Below, in pieces: positions 33,756-41,581 of a DNA stretch of 46,138 nt. The stretch lies in the NCBI GenBank assembly GCA_025055115.1, contig JANWYJ010000081.1, positions 1 to 46,138 of the forward strand, read 5' to 3'. A program made the translations under genes and the position numbers. The DNA comes from Gemmata sp. GTDB lineage: Bacteria > Planctomycetota > Planctomycetia > Gemmatales > Gemmataceae. The first letter of the stretch is position 1. Each line of letters opens with the position of its first letter. Below the pieces are notes generated by a model, which worked only from the letters and a program-made list of their open reading frames with translations, did not search any database and was not told where the DNA came from.

Positions 33756-34793
33756 TCAGGCCACGTCACAAATCGTCACGGCGTGTTTCAACCCGGCCAG
33801 CGGATCGCGGGTGGGGATGAATTCTTGGCCCACATAGCCGGTATAGCCGATGGCCCGCAATTTCTTCATCACCGCAGGGTAGTTGATTTCCTGGTGCTCG
33901 TCTAACTCACCGCGCCCCGGTACGCCGGCGGTGTGGATGTGGCCGAGGATGTCTTTGTTCTGCTCGATGCGCCGCAGTAAATCGCCATGCATGATTTGAA
34001 CGTGATAAATGTCGAAAAGCAATTGGACGCGCGGACTACCGACGTTGCGGATGATACTGGCCACAAAATCGAGGTCATCACCCTGATAGCCGGGGTGGCC
34101 CTTCATCGGGTCGGAGTCATCGCGGGTATTCAAATGCTCCAAACATACCGTAACCCCTTGTTTTTCTGCATGTTGCGCTAATTGCTTCAATCCGTTGACA
34201 CAATTGCGGAACGCGTCGTCGCGGGTGATTTCCCCAGATCGAGGATTATCCGGGTCGATCCAGCGATAACCCACAAACGCAATGACATTAGGAAACTTCG
34301 CTTCCGCACACTGATCGATTGTTTTCTTCGTTTGGGCGATCACTTCCTCATGAAAACGCCGATTGTTCAAGCCTCGTTTAAAAGCTGCTCCCGCCACGCC
34401 ATTGGACGCGATAGCACAAATCAATCCATATTTCTTCAACAGGGGCCAATGCTCGGGTGGAATCAGTTCTACCGAAACGCATTTGAGGTCTTTCGCAACC
34501 TGACACACTTTCTCTGCCGACCATTTCTCCCCGCGAGCATGGAAGCACCAAAACGCGACGGATTGCTGGATTCGCCCCCGTCGATCCAGCAGAGGCTCCG
34601 GAGACTTGTCCGCGGAGTGATTGACGGCCAGCCCACGGGTTTGAGAGGCTGTGAGGGCTGTCAATCCCAATCCGGTTTGAATCATATGGCGTCGGGAAAG
34701 CAGGGGAAAACGTTCTTCACATAAGTCGTTGGGTTGTCGTTGGTTTTGGGTTTGCATCATTTGGCTTTGCATCATTTGGGGTTGGGAAAGCAT
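33756..34793 (-). CDS. Exported sugar phosphate isomerase/epimerase-like (hydroxypyruvate isomerase type) protein
   Basis: About 345 residues from ATG 34793, which has AGAGAGG upstream; the longer frame from 34970 would run into the divergent gene. A Tat-like signal (LLSRRHMIQTGLGLTALTAS) follows a Gln-rich leader. The domain is a TIM barrel of the xylose isomerase-like family: WSAEKVCQVAKDLKCVSVEL, CLEHLNTRDDSDPMKGHPGY, QLLFDIYHVQIMHGDLLRRI, ILGHIHTAGVPGRGELDE and GYTGYVGQEFIPTRDP. The Glu, Asp, His, Glu residues in these motifs are the usual metal ligands. It resembles Hyi-type hydroxypyruvate isomerases, but with an export signal a periplasmic sugar isomerase or epimerase is more likely. 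It fits with the exported Gfo/Idh protein nearby. Confidence 0.82.
   Translation of the reverse strand: MLSQPQMMQSQMMQTQNQRQPNDLCEERFPLLSRRHMIQTGLGLTALTASQTRGLAVNHSADKSPEPLLDRRGRIQQSVAFWCFHARGEKWSAEKVCQVAKDLKCVSVELIPPEHWPLLKKYGLICAIASNGVAGAAFKRGLNNRRFHEEVIAQTKKTIDQCAEAKFPNVIAFVGYRWIDPDNPRSGEITRDDAFRNCVNGLKQLAQHAEKQGVTVCLEHLNTRDDSDPMKGHPGYQGDDLDFVASIIRNVGSPRVQLLFDIYHVQIMHGDLLRRIEQNKDILGHIHTAGVPGRGELDEHQEINYPAVMKKLRAIGYTGYVGQEFIPTRDPLAGLKHAVTICDVA
34751..34780. repeat. 15-bp tandem repeat inside the leader of the TIM-barrel gene
   Basis: TTTGCATCATTTGG is repeated (34751-34765, 34766-34780; one final-base difference). Within the coding frame it encodes a repeated MMQ(S/T)Q before the Tat signal, so it lengthens the leader by five residues. 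Confidence 0.85.
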
Positions 34794-34934
34794 GGGACAA
34801 CCTCTCTGACAGTGCCAAGGTTCCCGAGAAACCAGCCGTGAGGGGGAAAGACGCTCTGGCACTGGTTGGTTGGGTGAGTGGGAAAGTGGAGTATACCCCC
34901 ATGGTGACAGAAGTGGGAGCGATATACTGGAGGT

Positions 34935-36371
34935 ATGTCGTTTTCCCAATTTGTTGGCGCCTTCTGGCAAGATATCGCGGGTTGGCTGCTGCTACTGGAA
35001 TTTGCGCTGGTCGGTGGGACACTTCTAGCCGTTCTCCATCTGAAGCGCGAACCCATGTCGGCCATCGCCTGGGCCTTGACGGTCATTCTGTTGCCGATCG
35101 TAGGCCCGGTGTTGTTTTTACTGTTTGGCTATCAATCGATTCCCCGCAAACTCCGCAAGCGGCAACTCCGTGGGCAAGCCTACAAGAAGTTCATCGCGCG
35201 CATTGATGGCGAATCGGCCGAGGTTCCGGCCCCGTGGGCGGTCTTGGCCCGCATCGCGCACCACGCGGATGGTTTTCCGGTCACGCGCGGAAATGCTGTG
35301 GAGTTCTACCACGAAGGCACCGAGGCCTTCGCTGCGATGCTGCAAGCGATCGAGGCCGCTCAGCATCATGTTCACGCTCAGTTCTTCATCTGCCGGGCGG
35401 ATACCACCGGCCGGCGATTCTTCGAAGGCCTGCGTGCCTGTGCCCGCCGCGGCGTGGAAGTGCGGTTGCTGGTCGATTCTGTGGGTTCCTACAACCTCTC
35501 GTCGCGCTGGCTGAAACAACTCCAGCAAGACGGTGTCCGGACGGCGTCGTTTCTGCCGATTCTCAACCCGCTCCGTGTGAATTTGCGGAATCATCGCAAG
35601 ATTCTCGTCGTGGATGGCCGCGTCGGCTTCACGGGGGGTATGAACATCGGCGATGAATACCTCGGCTTGCACCCAAAGTTCGGTTATTGGCGGGATACCC
35701 ACTTTCGCGTTATCGGCCCGGGTGTGGAGGGGCTGCAACATACATTCCTCGAAGACTGGTACTTCACCACCAATGAAGGGGTGAAAGGGCCTTGCTACTT
35801 CCCTCCGCATACCGCCAGCGGTTCGACCTTGGTTCAAGTGGTCGCCAGTGGGCCAGATAAGGAGTACAAGTCGATCCGGGAAACGTATGTCGCGGCGGTT
35901 CTGCGCGCCAGCCGGCGGGTATGGATTGCCAGCCCCTATTTTGTGCCGGATGCCGGTTTCCGCGATGCTATTGTGCTAGCGGCCCGTTCTGGGCTGGATG
36001 TGCGTTTTCTGGGCCTGTTCCGCCCCGATAAATGGCTACCCTTCCTGGCAGCCCGGTACTACTGGGCCGATATGCTCGCCGCGGGCGTGAAAGTTTACCA
36101 ATACACGCGCGGCATGATGCACAGCAAATATCTGCTTGTCGATGGCGAATGGGCTTCTGTCGGCTCGGCCAACACCGACAACCGTAGCCTGTTCTTGAAC
36201 TTCGAGCTGAACTGTCAATTTTTCGACACCACGGTTGTTCACGAACTGGAAATCGCCTTCTTACGCGATTTAGAACACTCGGTGCGGCTCGACCCGGAGG
36301 TGTACGCCACTCGACCACTTGTTAGCCGCTTGGCCGAAAATGCCTGCCGACTTTTCAGTCCCGTCTTATGA
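34935..36371 (+). CDS. cls: Cardiolipin synthase-like phospholipase D family protein
   Basis: 478 residues. Two N-terminal membrane helices (WLLLLEFALVGGTLLAVLHL and IAWALTVILLPIVGPVLFLL) are followed by two PLD catalytic halves. The first HKD motif is His220, Lys222, Asp227 (NHRKILVVDGRVGFTGG); the second is His396, Lys398, Asp403 (MHSKYLLVDGEWASVGSANT). This layout and length match bacterial cardiolipin synthases (ClsA type), which join two phosphatidylglycerol molecules at the inner membrane. Other phospholipid donors are possible. Divergent from the TIM-barrel gene. TATACT (34923-34928) ends 6 nt before the ATG, and GGAGG lies too close to act as a normal ribosome site, so the mRNA may be leaderless. 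Confidence 0.9.
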   Translation: MSFSQFVGAFWQDIAGWLLLLEFALVGGTLLAVLHLKREPMSAIAWALTVILLPIVGPVLFLLFGYQSIPRKLRKRQLRGQAYKKFIARIDGESAEVPAPWAVLARIAHHADGFPVTRGNAVEFYHEGTEAFAAMLQAIEAAQHHVHAQFFICRADTTGRRFFEGLRACARRGVEVRLLVDSVGSYNLSSRWLKQLQQDGVRTASFLPILNPLRVNLRNHRKILVVDGRVGFTGGMNIGDEYLGLHPKFGYWRDTHFRVIGPGVEGLQHTFLEDWYFTTNEGVKGPCYFPPHTASGSTLVQVVASGPDKEYKSIRETYVAAVLRASRRVWIASPYFVPDAGFRDAIVLAARSGLDVRFLGLFRPDKWLPFLAARYYWADMLAAGVKVYQYTRGMMHSKYLLVDGEWASVGSANTDNRSLFLNFELNCQFFDTTVVHELEIAFLRDLEHSVRLDPEVYATRPLVSRLAENACRLFSPVL

Positions 36372-36445
36372 CGACCGACACCGGCCAATATCCCCAATGA
36401 ACCGCATTCCCCCTCGAAACTCCGGACCAACCAGCCACAACTGGC

Positions 36446-36473
36446 TAAAGCACAAACCCTTAAGCACAAACCC
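36446..36473. repeat. Stop-codon-spanning 14-bp tandem duplication
   Basis: TAAAGCACAAACCC (36446-36459) and TTAAGCACAAACCC (36460-36473) abut. The second carries the TAA stop (36460-36462) and last codons of the GGDEF gene; the first lies beyond it and differs at one base. Confidence 0.9.
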
Positions 36474-37347
36474 GGTTGCGGCCATTCCGTTTGGCTTCGT
36501 AGAGCTTCTCGTCGGCCTCGCGGCGCAGGGATGTTGCCGTCACGTCGGGATCACCTGTGGTGCTCGCTACGCCAATGCTGATGGTGAGGTTGATGGGCAT
36601 TGATTCAAAGTGAAATTGATGGGCCTCCACGGCTTCCCGAAGCCGTTCGGCCACCTGCACGGCCCCCTCGCGAGTGGTTTCGACCAGAACGACGACGAAT
36701 TCCTCCCCCCCACAGCGGGCAAAAAGGTCTTCTTGCCGCATAGTTCCACGAACCACATCCGCCAACTCCCGCAACACAAAATCGCCGCACAGATGCCCGT
36801 AGGAATCGTTGAGGGCTTTGAAACGGTCGATATCGAAGGCCAAAATCGACAGTGGCCGGTTGTGACGCTGCGAGCGAACCACTTCGCGTGTGAGAAACTC
36901 GTTCAAATACCGTGCATTGTAAGTTTGCGTCAAAGCATCCAGAATCGTGAGCCGGTAAATCTCCTCATGGTATTCAGCTTCGATGTTCCCCCCCGCCAAA
37001 TACCGATACAGGCAATTGCCCACCCGGAGGTAATCACCATCGTGCAACGGCCAAGGGCCTTCGACAAATTTGTCGTTCACAAACGTGCCATTGGTACTAC
37101 GCTGATCGGTGACCACATAGCCGCCGTTGACCGGTTCAATACAAGCATGCCGCCGCGACACCGAGTGATCCGTCAGGCGGATATCGCAATCATCCCCACG
37201 GCCAATCATGATAGGGCGGTCGCCTAACGGGTAGCGACAACCCATCGTCGGGCCGGAAGGATAAATGTGAACCAGACATGCCTCCCGAACCGTAGAGAGG
37301 ATTTTCTTGGGCGTTGTCACCCAGGTATCAGTGATTCGGTCCACCAT
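36460..37347 (-). CDS. FHA-GGDEF diguanylate cyclase
   Basis: About 295 residues from ATG 37347; a TTG at 37419 would add 24 residues. An N-terminal FHA domain binds phosphothreonine peptides (IMIGRGDDCDIRLTDHSVSR, RRHACIEP, then STNGTFVNDKFVEGPWPLHDGD). The GGDEF domain follows (DALTQTYNARYLNEFLTREV, LAFDIDRFKALNDSYGH, then GGEEF in ARCGGEEFVVVL). GGEEF is an active-type signature, and the inhibitory I-site RxxD is present five residues before it (RQED), so feedback control by c-di-GMP is expected. Joining FHA to GGDEF suggests that a Ser/Thr kinase signal controls c-di-GMP synthesis; such kinases are abundant in planctomycetes. The protein is predicted to be cytoplasmic. Confidence 0.93.
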   Translation of the reverse strand: MVDRITDTWVTTPKKILSTVREACLVHIYPSGPTMGCRYPLGDRPIMIGRGDDCDIRLTDHSVSRRHACIEPVNGGYVVTDQRSTNGTFVNDKFVEGPWPLHDGDYLRVGNCLYRYLAGGNIEAEYHEEIYRLTILDALTQTYNARYLNEFLTREVVRSQRHNRPLSILAFDIDRFKALNDSYGHLCGDFVLRELADVVRGTMRQEDLFARCGGEEFVVVLVETTREGAVQVAERLREAVEAHQFHFESMPINLTISIGVASTTGDPDVTATSLRREADEKLYEAKRNGRNRVCA

Positions 37348-37504
37348 CGCATCGCCTGATTCATCACTTTGTGAGAAGAACAGCGACAGGCTTACTTCCC
37401 CTAATCGAATGTAGATCAAAAATGCGCGATGGTAGTGAACAAAGCCGCGGTTTGTTAAGTTTTATGAGACAGCGAAAGATTTTACCTGAGCAGGAAAATT
37501 CTGT

Positions 37505-39274
37505 TCAGCGATGAAATTCCGGAACAGTCCCCGCCGGTGCGACGATACCGTTGATCCTGGCCCGAGGCTTAGTCAAATCTACCAGCACGGGCTGACGGGT
37601 CACGATCTCTTTCACATTGCCGGCAGCGTCGCGGGCGCTGGCTTTCAGATAGACCCGCGCCGGCACTCCCGCGGGAATTCGCCACGCATAGTGCCCGGTG
37701 TTGGGCAACCGTAGGGCGGTTGGCGATGCGGCCGCGGATGTCTGAACGACGGGTTCGCTTGCGGCCGCCACAACGGGTTTCCACGGCCCCTGCGGGCTTT
37801 CACTCCATTCGAGAGTGATCGGATTTTCACCAAAGTTTCGATCGGTGGCTTTCCATTTGAGAATGAGCGTATCAGGAGCCTGCGGGTCGGGTTCGGGGGG
37901 GTAAAGGTCAATGTGCGGTGGGGTGACATCGAGAATGACCTTCAATTCGGGAGCATCCCCGGCGACTGGCTCGCGTTCACTCAGCCCGGCCCCGCTGACG
38001 GGCACTAAACGGAAGCCATAACTTCCTTCCAACTGCTGGAGATTCTCGCGCACATCAAGAACCACGCGGACAACGCCGCCTTGCCCATCGTGCTGACTCC
38101 ACTTGCGCCACGTTCGGCCATCATCGCGGGTAACCCACAGATCGACCCGACTGATACCCGACGGCCCGCGTTGTTCGAGGTCGAAGCCGATATCGAAGCG
38201 GGGATAATTGATGACCTGCGCACGCACCACTTCCACCGTCGGCGAAGCCCAGGTGCCGGTTTCCGTAGTCTGGGGGTTGTGAATGGGCCGTGTCAGCGTG
38301 GATGTTGCTTGGGGATCGATGGTCGGTAAAGGTTGCGGGGATGACGGTGGGTAGGAGGCCGCGGAAGGAGCGGGTGTTGGCAGGGGTTGTGCCGCTTGCT
38401 GCGATGGTTGGATCGATGTGGGCGGCTGAGGTGCCAGCGGCAGCATCGGGGGGGCACCCGTCGGCGCGGCGGGGGTAACGGGTGCCGGGGGAACAACCGG
38501 TGCGGCCGAAGGCGGTGGGCTGGGGCTGATCGGCTCCCAGTTCGGGGGCGGCAGGGGTGCGGTGCCGGACTGGCCCCCGAGGCCGCTGATAGGGGTCAAT
38601 GGTCCTTTGTCCTTTTCCTGGGATGCGGAGGAGTTGGCGGCCGCTGTGGCCGTCGGTGCACCAGCTGCCACAAACTCGCGGGTGATCTCGGTGCGGTTGC
38701 CCGCGACATCAGTCACTGCAATTTTCACCGTGATCGGTTCGTTGGTGCCCGATCGAAACCGGACTCCGTGGCGGGAATTTTCCGGCAACTTCACTTCTTG
38801 CCAATAGCCCCGCGTGTTGTCGGTGGCCCGGAAGTGAACTTTCGTTTCGGCATCGTTGGGGAATTTCTCGTCAACAGCCCATTCAATCGTGATCTCATCA
38901 CCCTGGCGTTTGGCATTGGTCACCCGAACGATTGGGGGCGTCGCATCGATCAATACTTTCAGATCGGGGGGATCGCGCGTCAAATCGGTTGGCTCACGAT
39001 TACCGCGGATGTCCTCGATCACCATTTTGAACCAATAGATGCCGTCGTCTTTTGCGAGATAAACAAAATCGTCTTTGTCGGGTGTAACGGCCGCTTCTTG
39101 GTACCAGGTGTTTTCGCCATTGCGGGCGACATAGAGAATCACTTGGCGGATGGATTGGCGGTCTTTTTTGTATTCAATGGGAATGCGGATATTCCGCGAA
39201 TTCATGGCGTGGTAGTCCGCGCCAAGCGGCTGGCCTAATGTAATCCCCAGCAACGTGACCGCGGCGAACGTCAT
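37505..39274 (-). CDS. Exported protein with Ig-like beta-sandwich domains
   Basis: 589 residues with a signal peptide (MTFAAVTLLGITLGQPLGA). Two regions look like tandem beta-sandwich domains. The N-terminal half (IPIEYKKDRQSIRQVILYVA, YLAKDDGIYWFKMVIEDIRG, DATPPIVRVTNAK) resembles 'Ig-like with conserved Asp-Thr-Pro-Pro' repeats. The C-terminal half repeats the same elements (RVDLWVTRDDGRTWRKW, ILDVTPPHIDLYPPEPD, ILKWKATDRNFGENPITLEW and a final VDLTKPRARINGI). A Pro-rich linker of about 100 residues separates them. I infer an extracellular or surface structural role; the exact family is not recognised. It is divergently oriented to larB, with 177 bp between the starts. Confidence 0.75.
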   Translation of the reverse strand: MTFAAVTLLGITLGQPLGADYHAMNSRNIRIPIEYKKDRQSIRQVILYVARNGENTWYQEAAVTPDKDDFVYLAKDDGIYWFKMVIEDIRGNREPTDLTRDPPDLKVLIDATPPIVRVTNAKRQGDEITIEWAVDEKFPNDAETKVHFRATDNTRGYWQEVKLPENSRHGVRFRSGTNEPITVKIAVTDVAGNRTEITREFVAAGAPTATAAANSSASQEKDKGPLTPISGLGGQSGTAPLPPPNWEPISPSPPPSAAPVVPPAPVTPAAPTGAPPMLPLAPQPPTSIQPSQQAAQPLPTPAPSAASYPPSSPQPLPTIDPQATSTLTRPIHNPQTTETGTWASPTVEVVRAQVINYPRFDIGFDLEQRGPSGISRVDLWVTRDDGRTWRKWSQHDGQGGVVRVVLDVRENLQQLEGSYGFRLVPVSGAGLSEREPVAGDAPELKVILDVTPPHIDLYPPEPDPQAPDTLILKWKATDRNFGENPITLEWSESPQGPWKPVVAAASEPVVQTSAAASPTALRLPNTGHYAWRIPAGVPARVYLKASARDAAGNVKEIVTRQPVLVDLTKPRARINGIVAPAGTVPEFHR

Positions 39275-39451
39275 GACTGAACCCCCGACACCTCAGCGAA
39301 ACGGCCGCGCGGAATGCGCCTGCTATCGCCTGTATCGGCTGTGCGGGTTGGGGAATTCAGTTTTTTGGCGATTGTCGCCAAATTGATTCAAGTTCTACGG
39401 TGCCACCTTCGCGACGCGAAGGAGCCTTTTCCATCCTCCACGAGAGATCTG

Positions 39452-40234
39452 ATGGCTACCGATACTATCGAATCGATTCTCGAAGCCGTCCGTGCGGGTT
39501 CTCTGACCACAAGCGAGGCCCTCCGGCAGTTAAACGCGCTACTTTCTCCCCCCGTAGCCGAACTCAGCTTCGCCACGCTCGATTTGGACCGCCAACGCCG
39601 TTGCGGCTTTCCCGAAGTGATTCTGGCGGAGGGGAAAACCCCGGAATGGGTCGCCGGAGCGGTCCAACGCCTCGCCGACGCCCACCAGGATTGCTTTGTG
39701 ACACGTGTCAACGACCTACAAGCCGCTCATCTGGCCACGTGTTTCCCCCAGGGCGAACAAGACCGGTTGGGGCGCACTTTCTGGCTACCAGCAACGCGAC
39801 AGCGCCCGGCCCCGGTCGGGAAGGTCATGATCGTCACCGCGGGGACGGGCGATTTGCCGGTGGCTCAGGAAGCCCTCCAAACTGCGCGCGTGATGGGAGC
39901 CAATACGGAAATGATTGTCGATGTGGGGGTGGCCGGCATCCATCGGATTTTGCGGCATTACGACCGCTTACAAACCGCGGATGTCATCATCGTCGTTGCT
40001 GGCATGGACGGGGCCTTACCCAGCGTTGTGGGCGGATTGGTCGATTGCCCGGTGATTGCCTGCCCGACAAGTATCGGTTACGGGGCAGCGCTGGGGGGAA
40101 TCGCCGCGTTACTCACTATGCTGAATAGCTGCTCCGCCGGAGTCTGTGTCGTCAATATCGACGCGGGCTTCAAGGCGGGCTATGTCGCAGCACGGATCGT
40201 CAAACGCTTGCAGAAGAACAACGCCCCAGGATAA
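39452..40234 (+). CDS. larB: LarB, NaAD carboxylase/hydrolase (NPN cofactor biosynthesis)
   Basis: About 260 residues from ATG 39452; the frame from 39314 adds residues without family character. LarB carboxylates and hydrolyses nicotinic acid adenine dinucleotide to make the precursor of the nickel-pincer nucleotide cofactor of lactate racemase and related enzymes. It is related to PurE. Seen: VAELSFATLDLDRQRRCGFP and EVILAEGKTPEWV at the N-terminus, then the PurE-like half VMIVTAGTGDLPVAQEALQT, DVIIVVAGMDGALPSVVGGL, VIACPTSIGYGAALGGIAAL and MLNSCSAGVCVVNIDAGFKA. No larA, larC or larE is in the window, so the pathway is not complete here. Older databases may call it an NCAIR mutase-like protein. 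Confidence 0.9.
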   Translation: MATDTIESILEAVRAGSLTTSEALRQLNALLSPPVAELSFATLDLDRQRRCGFPEVILAEGKTPEWVAGAVQRLADAHQDCFVTRVNDLQAAHLATCFPQGEQDRLGRTFWLPATRQRPAPVGKVMIVTAGTGDLPVAQEALQTARVMGANTEMIVDVGVAGIHRILRHYDRLQTADVIIVVAGMDGALPSVVGGLVDCPVIACPTSIGYGAALGGIAALLTMLNSCSAGVCVVNIDAGFKAGYVAARIVKRLQKNNAPG

Positions 40235-40263
40235 CAGGGCATTGTTCACTTTCTGGACAGATT

Positions 40264-40288
40264 CCTGGCGGACTGATAAGCCGCCAGG
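40264..40288. terminator. Hairpin between larB and the convergent lipoprotein gene
   Basis: CCTGGCGG (40264-40271) and CCGCCAGG (40281-40288) form a perfect 8-bp stem with a 9-nt loop, midway between two convergent genes. No U-tract is present on either strand. Confidence 0.6.
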
Positions 40289-40323
40289 GCGACCGCCCTT
40301 GAGGGTTTCACCCCAGGAAAGGC

Positions 40324-40932
40324 TCATCGGGTCGGGTACAACGGCGTGTGCGGCGGTTCAGGGGTCCGGGTGGCGGGCGGTAAGGGCGGTACGGGCGCAC
40401 CGACGCTCGCCGAGTTCGAACCATCTGGTGGAAGGGGGGGCATCGGGTCGGACAATCCAAGTTGCGGCGGCGGCGGAGTATGCGGCGACGGTGGCGGATT
40501 CATCGCACCGCTGACAGGCATGGTGGTGCTGGGCATCGAGGTGGTGGGAAGAGGCTGGACCCCGGGAATGGTAGGAGTCCCTATCGTTCCACCCATTCCA
40601 CCCATTGCCGGTTGCAGGTTGTAATCCACCGGTGGAAAGGCGCCGCCGGACTTATTCGTGTTGAGACCGTCGGTGCCGAAGCGGGTAGTACTCGGGCCGG
40701 CGCTAGGCGGGGTGGAATGGGTTGGTGATTGGCCTTTCACCGTGGCCAATTGGCCTTGCCCGGGTGGTAGTTGCGGCGTTCCGGGTAGCGGTGGGAGTTT
40801 GCCATGATTGTTAGCTTCCTTGGAGTCTTTCCAACGATCCATACTCCAGCAGCCCACCAAATGGGCACAAACCCACACTCCCAACCCAGTGGCCATCCAG
40901 CGAATCCACCGTCTGCGCGATCCTTGCGCCAT
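40324..40932 (-). CDS. Proline-rich lipoprotein, unknown function
   Basis: About 202 residues. The start at 40932 has GAGGGG upstream and gives MAQGSRRRWIRWMATGLGVW then VCAHLVGC, a lipobox with the cysteine near residue 28. The remainder is low-complexity, rich in Pro, Gly, Thr and Ser (for example PPPSPHTPPPPQLGLSDP), with no recognisable domain. It is the last gene of the five-gene minus-strand locus 40324-44159. A low-complexity protein of this sort may be a spacer or cell-envelope component. Open frames in other phases of this GC-rich stretch are artefacts of its composition. Confidence 0.65.
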   Translation of the reverse strand: MAQGSRRRWIRWMATGLGVWVCAHLVGCWSMDRWKDSKEANNHGKLPPLPGTPQLPPGQGQLATVKGQSPTHSTPPSAGPSTTRFGTDGLNTNKSGGAFPPVDYNLQPAMGGMGGTIGTPTIPGVQPLPTTSMPSTTMPVSGAMNPPPSPHTPPPPQLGLSDPMPPLPPDGSNSASVGAPVPPLPPATRTPEPPHTPLYPTR

Positions 40933-41148
40933 AATTCCCCTCCCCCGAACCGGCGGCAACCCCAGTTCACCGCCAACCGCTTCATAGCCTCCATGCCATG
41001 AGGCGGAATTCCTCGCTCGGTTGCGGGTCCATAACGCCCTCACCATCCAAAAACAAGGGGACTTGGGCTGACACCAACAAACAGCTACGCGAGCCGCCGC
41101 AGCGACTCGCGTCCTAGCCATTTTCGCCGACGGTGAGCTGTTTGCCGA

Positions 41149-41436
41149 CTAGCGCATTCCGCCATTGGCGGGGGCCGGGGGGGCCGGGGCGATCGGTCCG
41201 CCTCCGCCGCCGATACCGACACCACCGCGGGCGATCCCTTCCGGGTCTTCCTGGCTCGCCAATTCCCGCGGTAGTGGGAACACCGGATCGGGGGCAATAT
41301 ATTGCGGGAAATGCTGCAAATAATGGCCGCTGGGTAGCGTCATTCCCCCGTACCACGTCTGACAACCGGTGGCTGCGGTCAGTAGCCATCCCAGCAAGGC
41401 CGCGACGCGGGCCAGCCATCGCCGTTGGGTTCGCAT
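41149..41436 (-). CDS. Small lipoprotein, unknown function
   Basis: About 95 residues. The start at 41436 gives MRTQRRWLARVAALLGWLLT ending AATGC, a lipobox; ATG 41454 is an alternative. The mature part begins QTWYGGMTLPSGHYLQHFPQ and YIAPDPVFPLPRELASQED, then a Gly/Pro-rich tail. The short Tyr/Pro-rich pattern after the cysteine is seen in many small planctomycete lipoproteins, but I know no function. It lies between the TPR protein gene and the Pro-rich lipoprotein gene. Confidence 0.7.
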   Translation of the reverse strand: MRTQRRWLARVAALLGWLLTAATGCQTWYGGMTLPSGHYLQHFPQYIAPDPVFPLPRELASQEDPEGIARGGVGIGGGGGPIAPAPPAPANGGMR

Positions 41437-41581
41437 CTCGCCTTTCCCCCTCATCACGAACGACTTCACGCCCCCCGCGTGTTGTCGCCTCTGGGTCAAA
41501 TATCGGTTTTTCAGGTAATCCCGCTGCAGCCGAATTTGACGGAAATAACGGCAGACTGGGAGTACGCCACAAGGCTCGACC

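Noticed and set aside
36433-36446. AGCCA-CAAC-TGGCT hairpin as terminator of the cardiolipin synthase gene
   Set aside because: The stem is only about 5 bp and is not followed by T residues.
41114-41572. 152-codon minus-strand frame overlapping the small lipoprotein
   Set aside because: Arg/Pro-rich shadow frame in a GC-rich region; the lipoprotein frame has a clear signal and lipobox.
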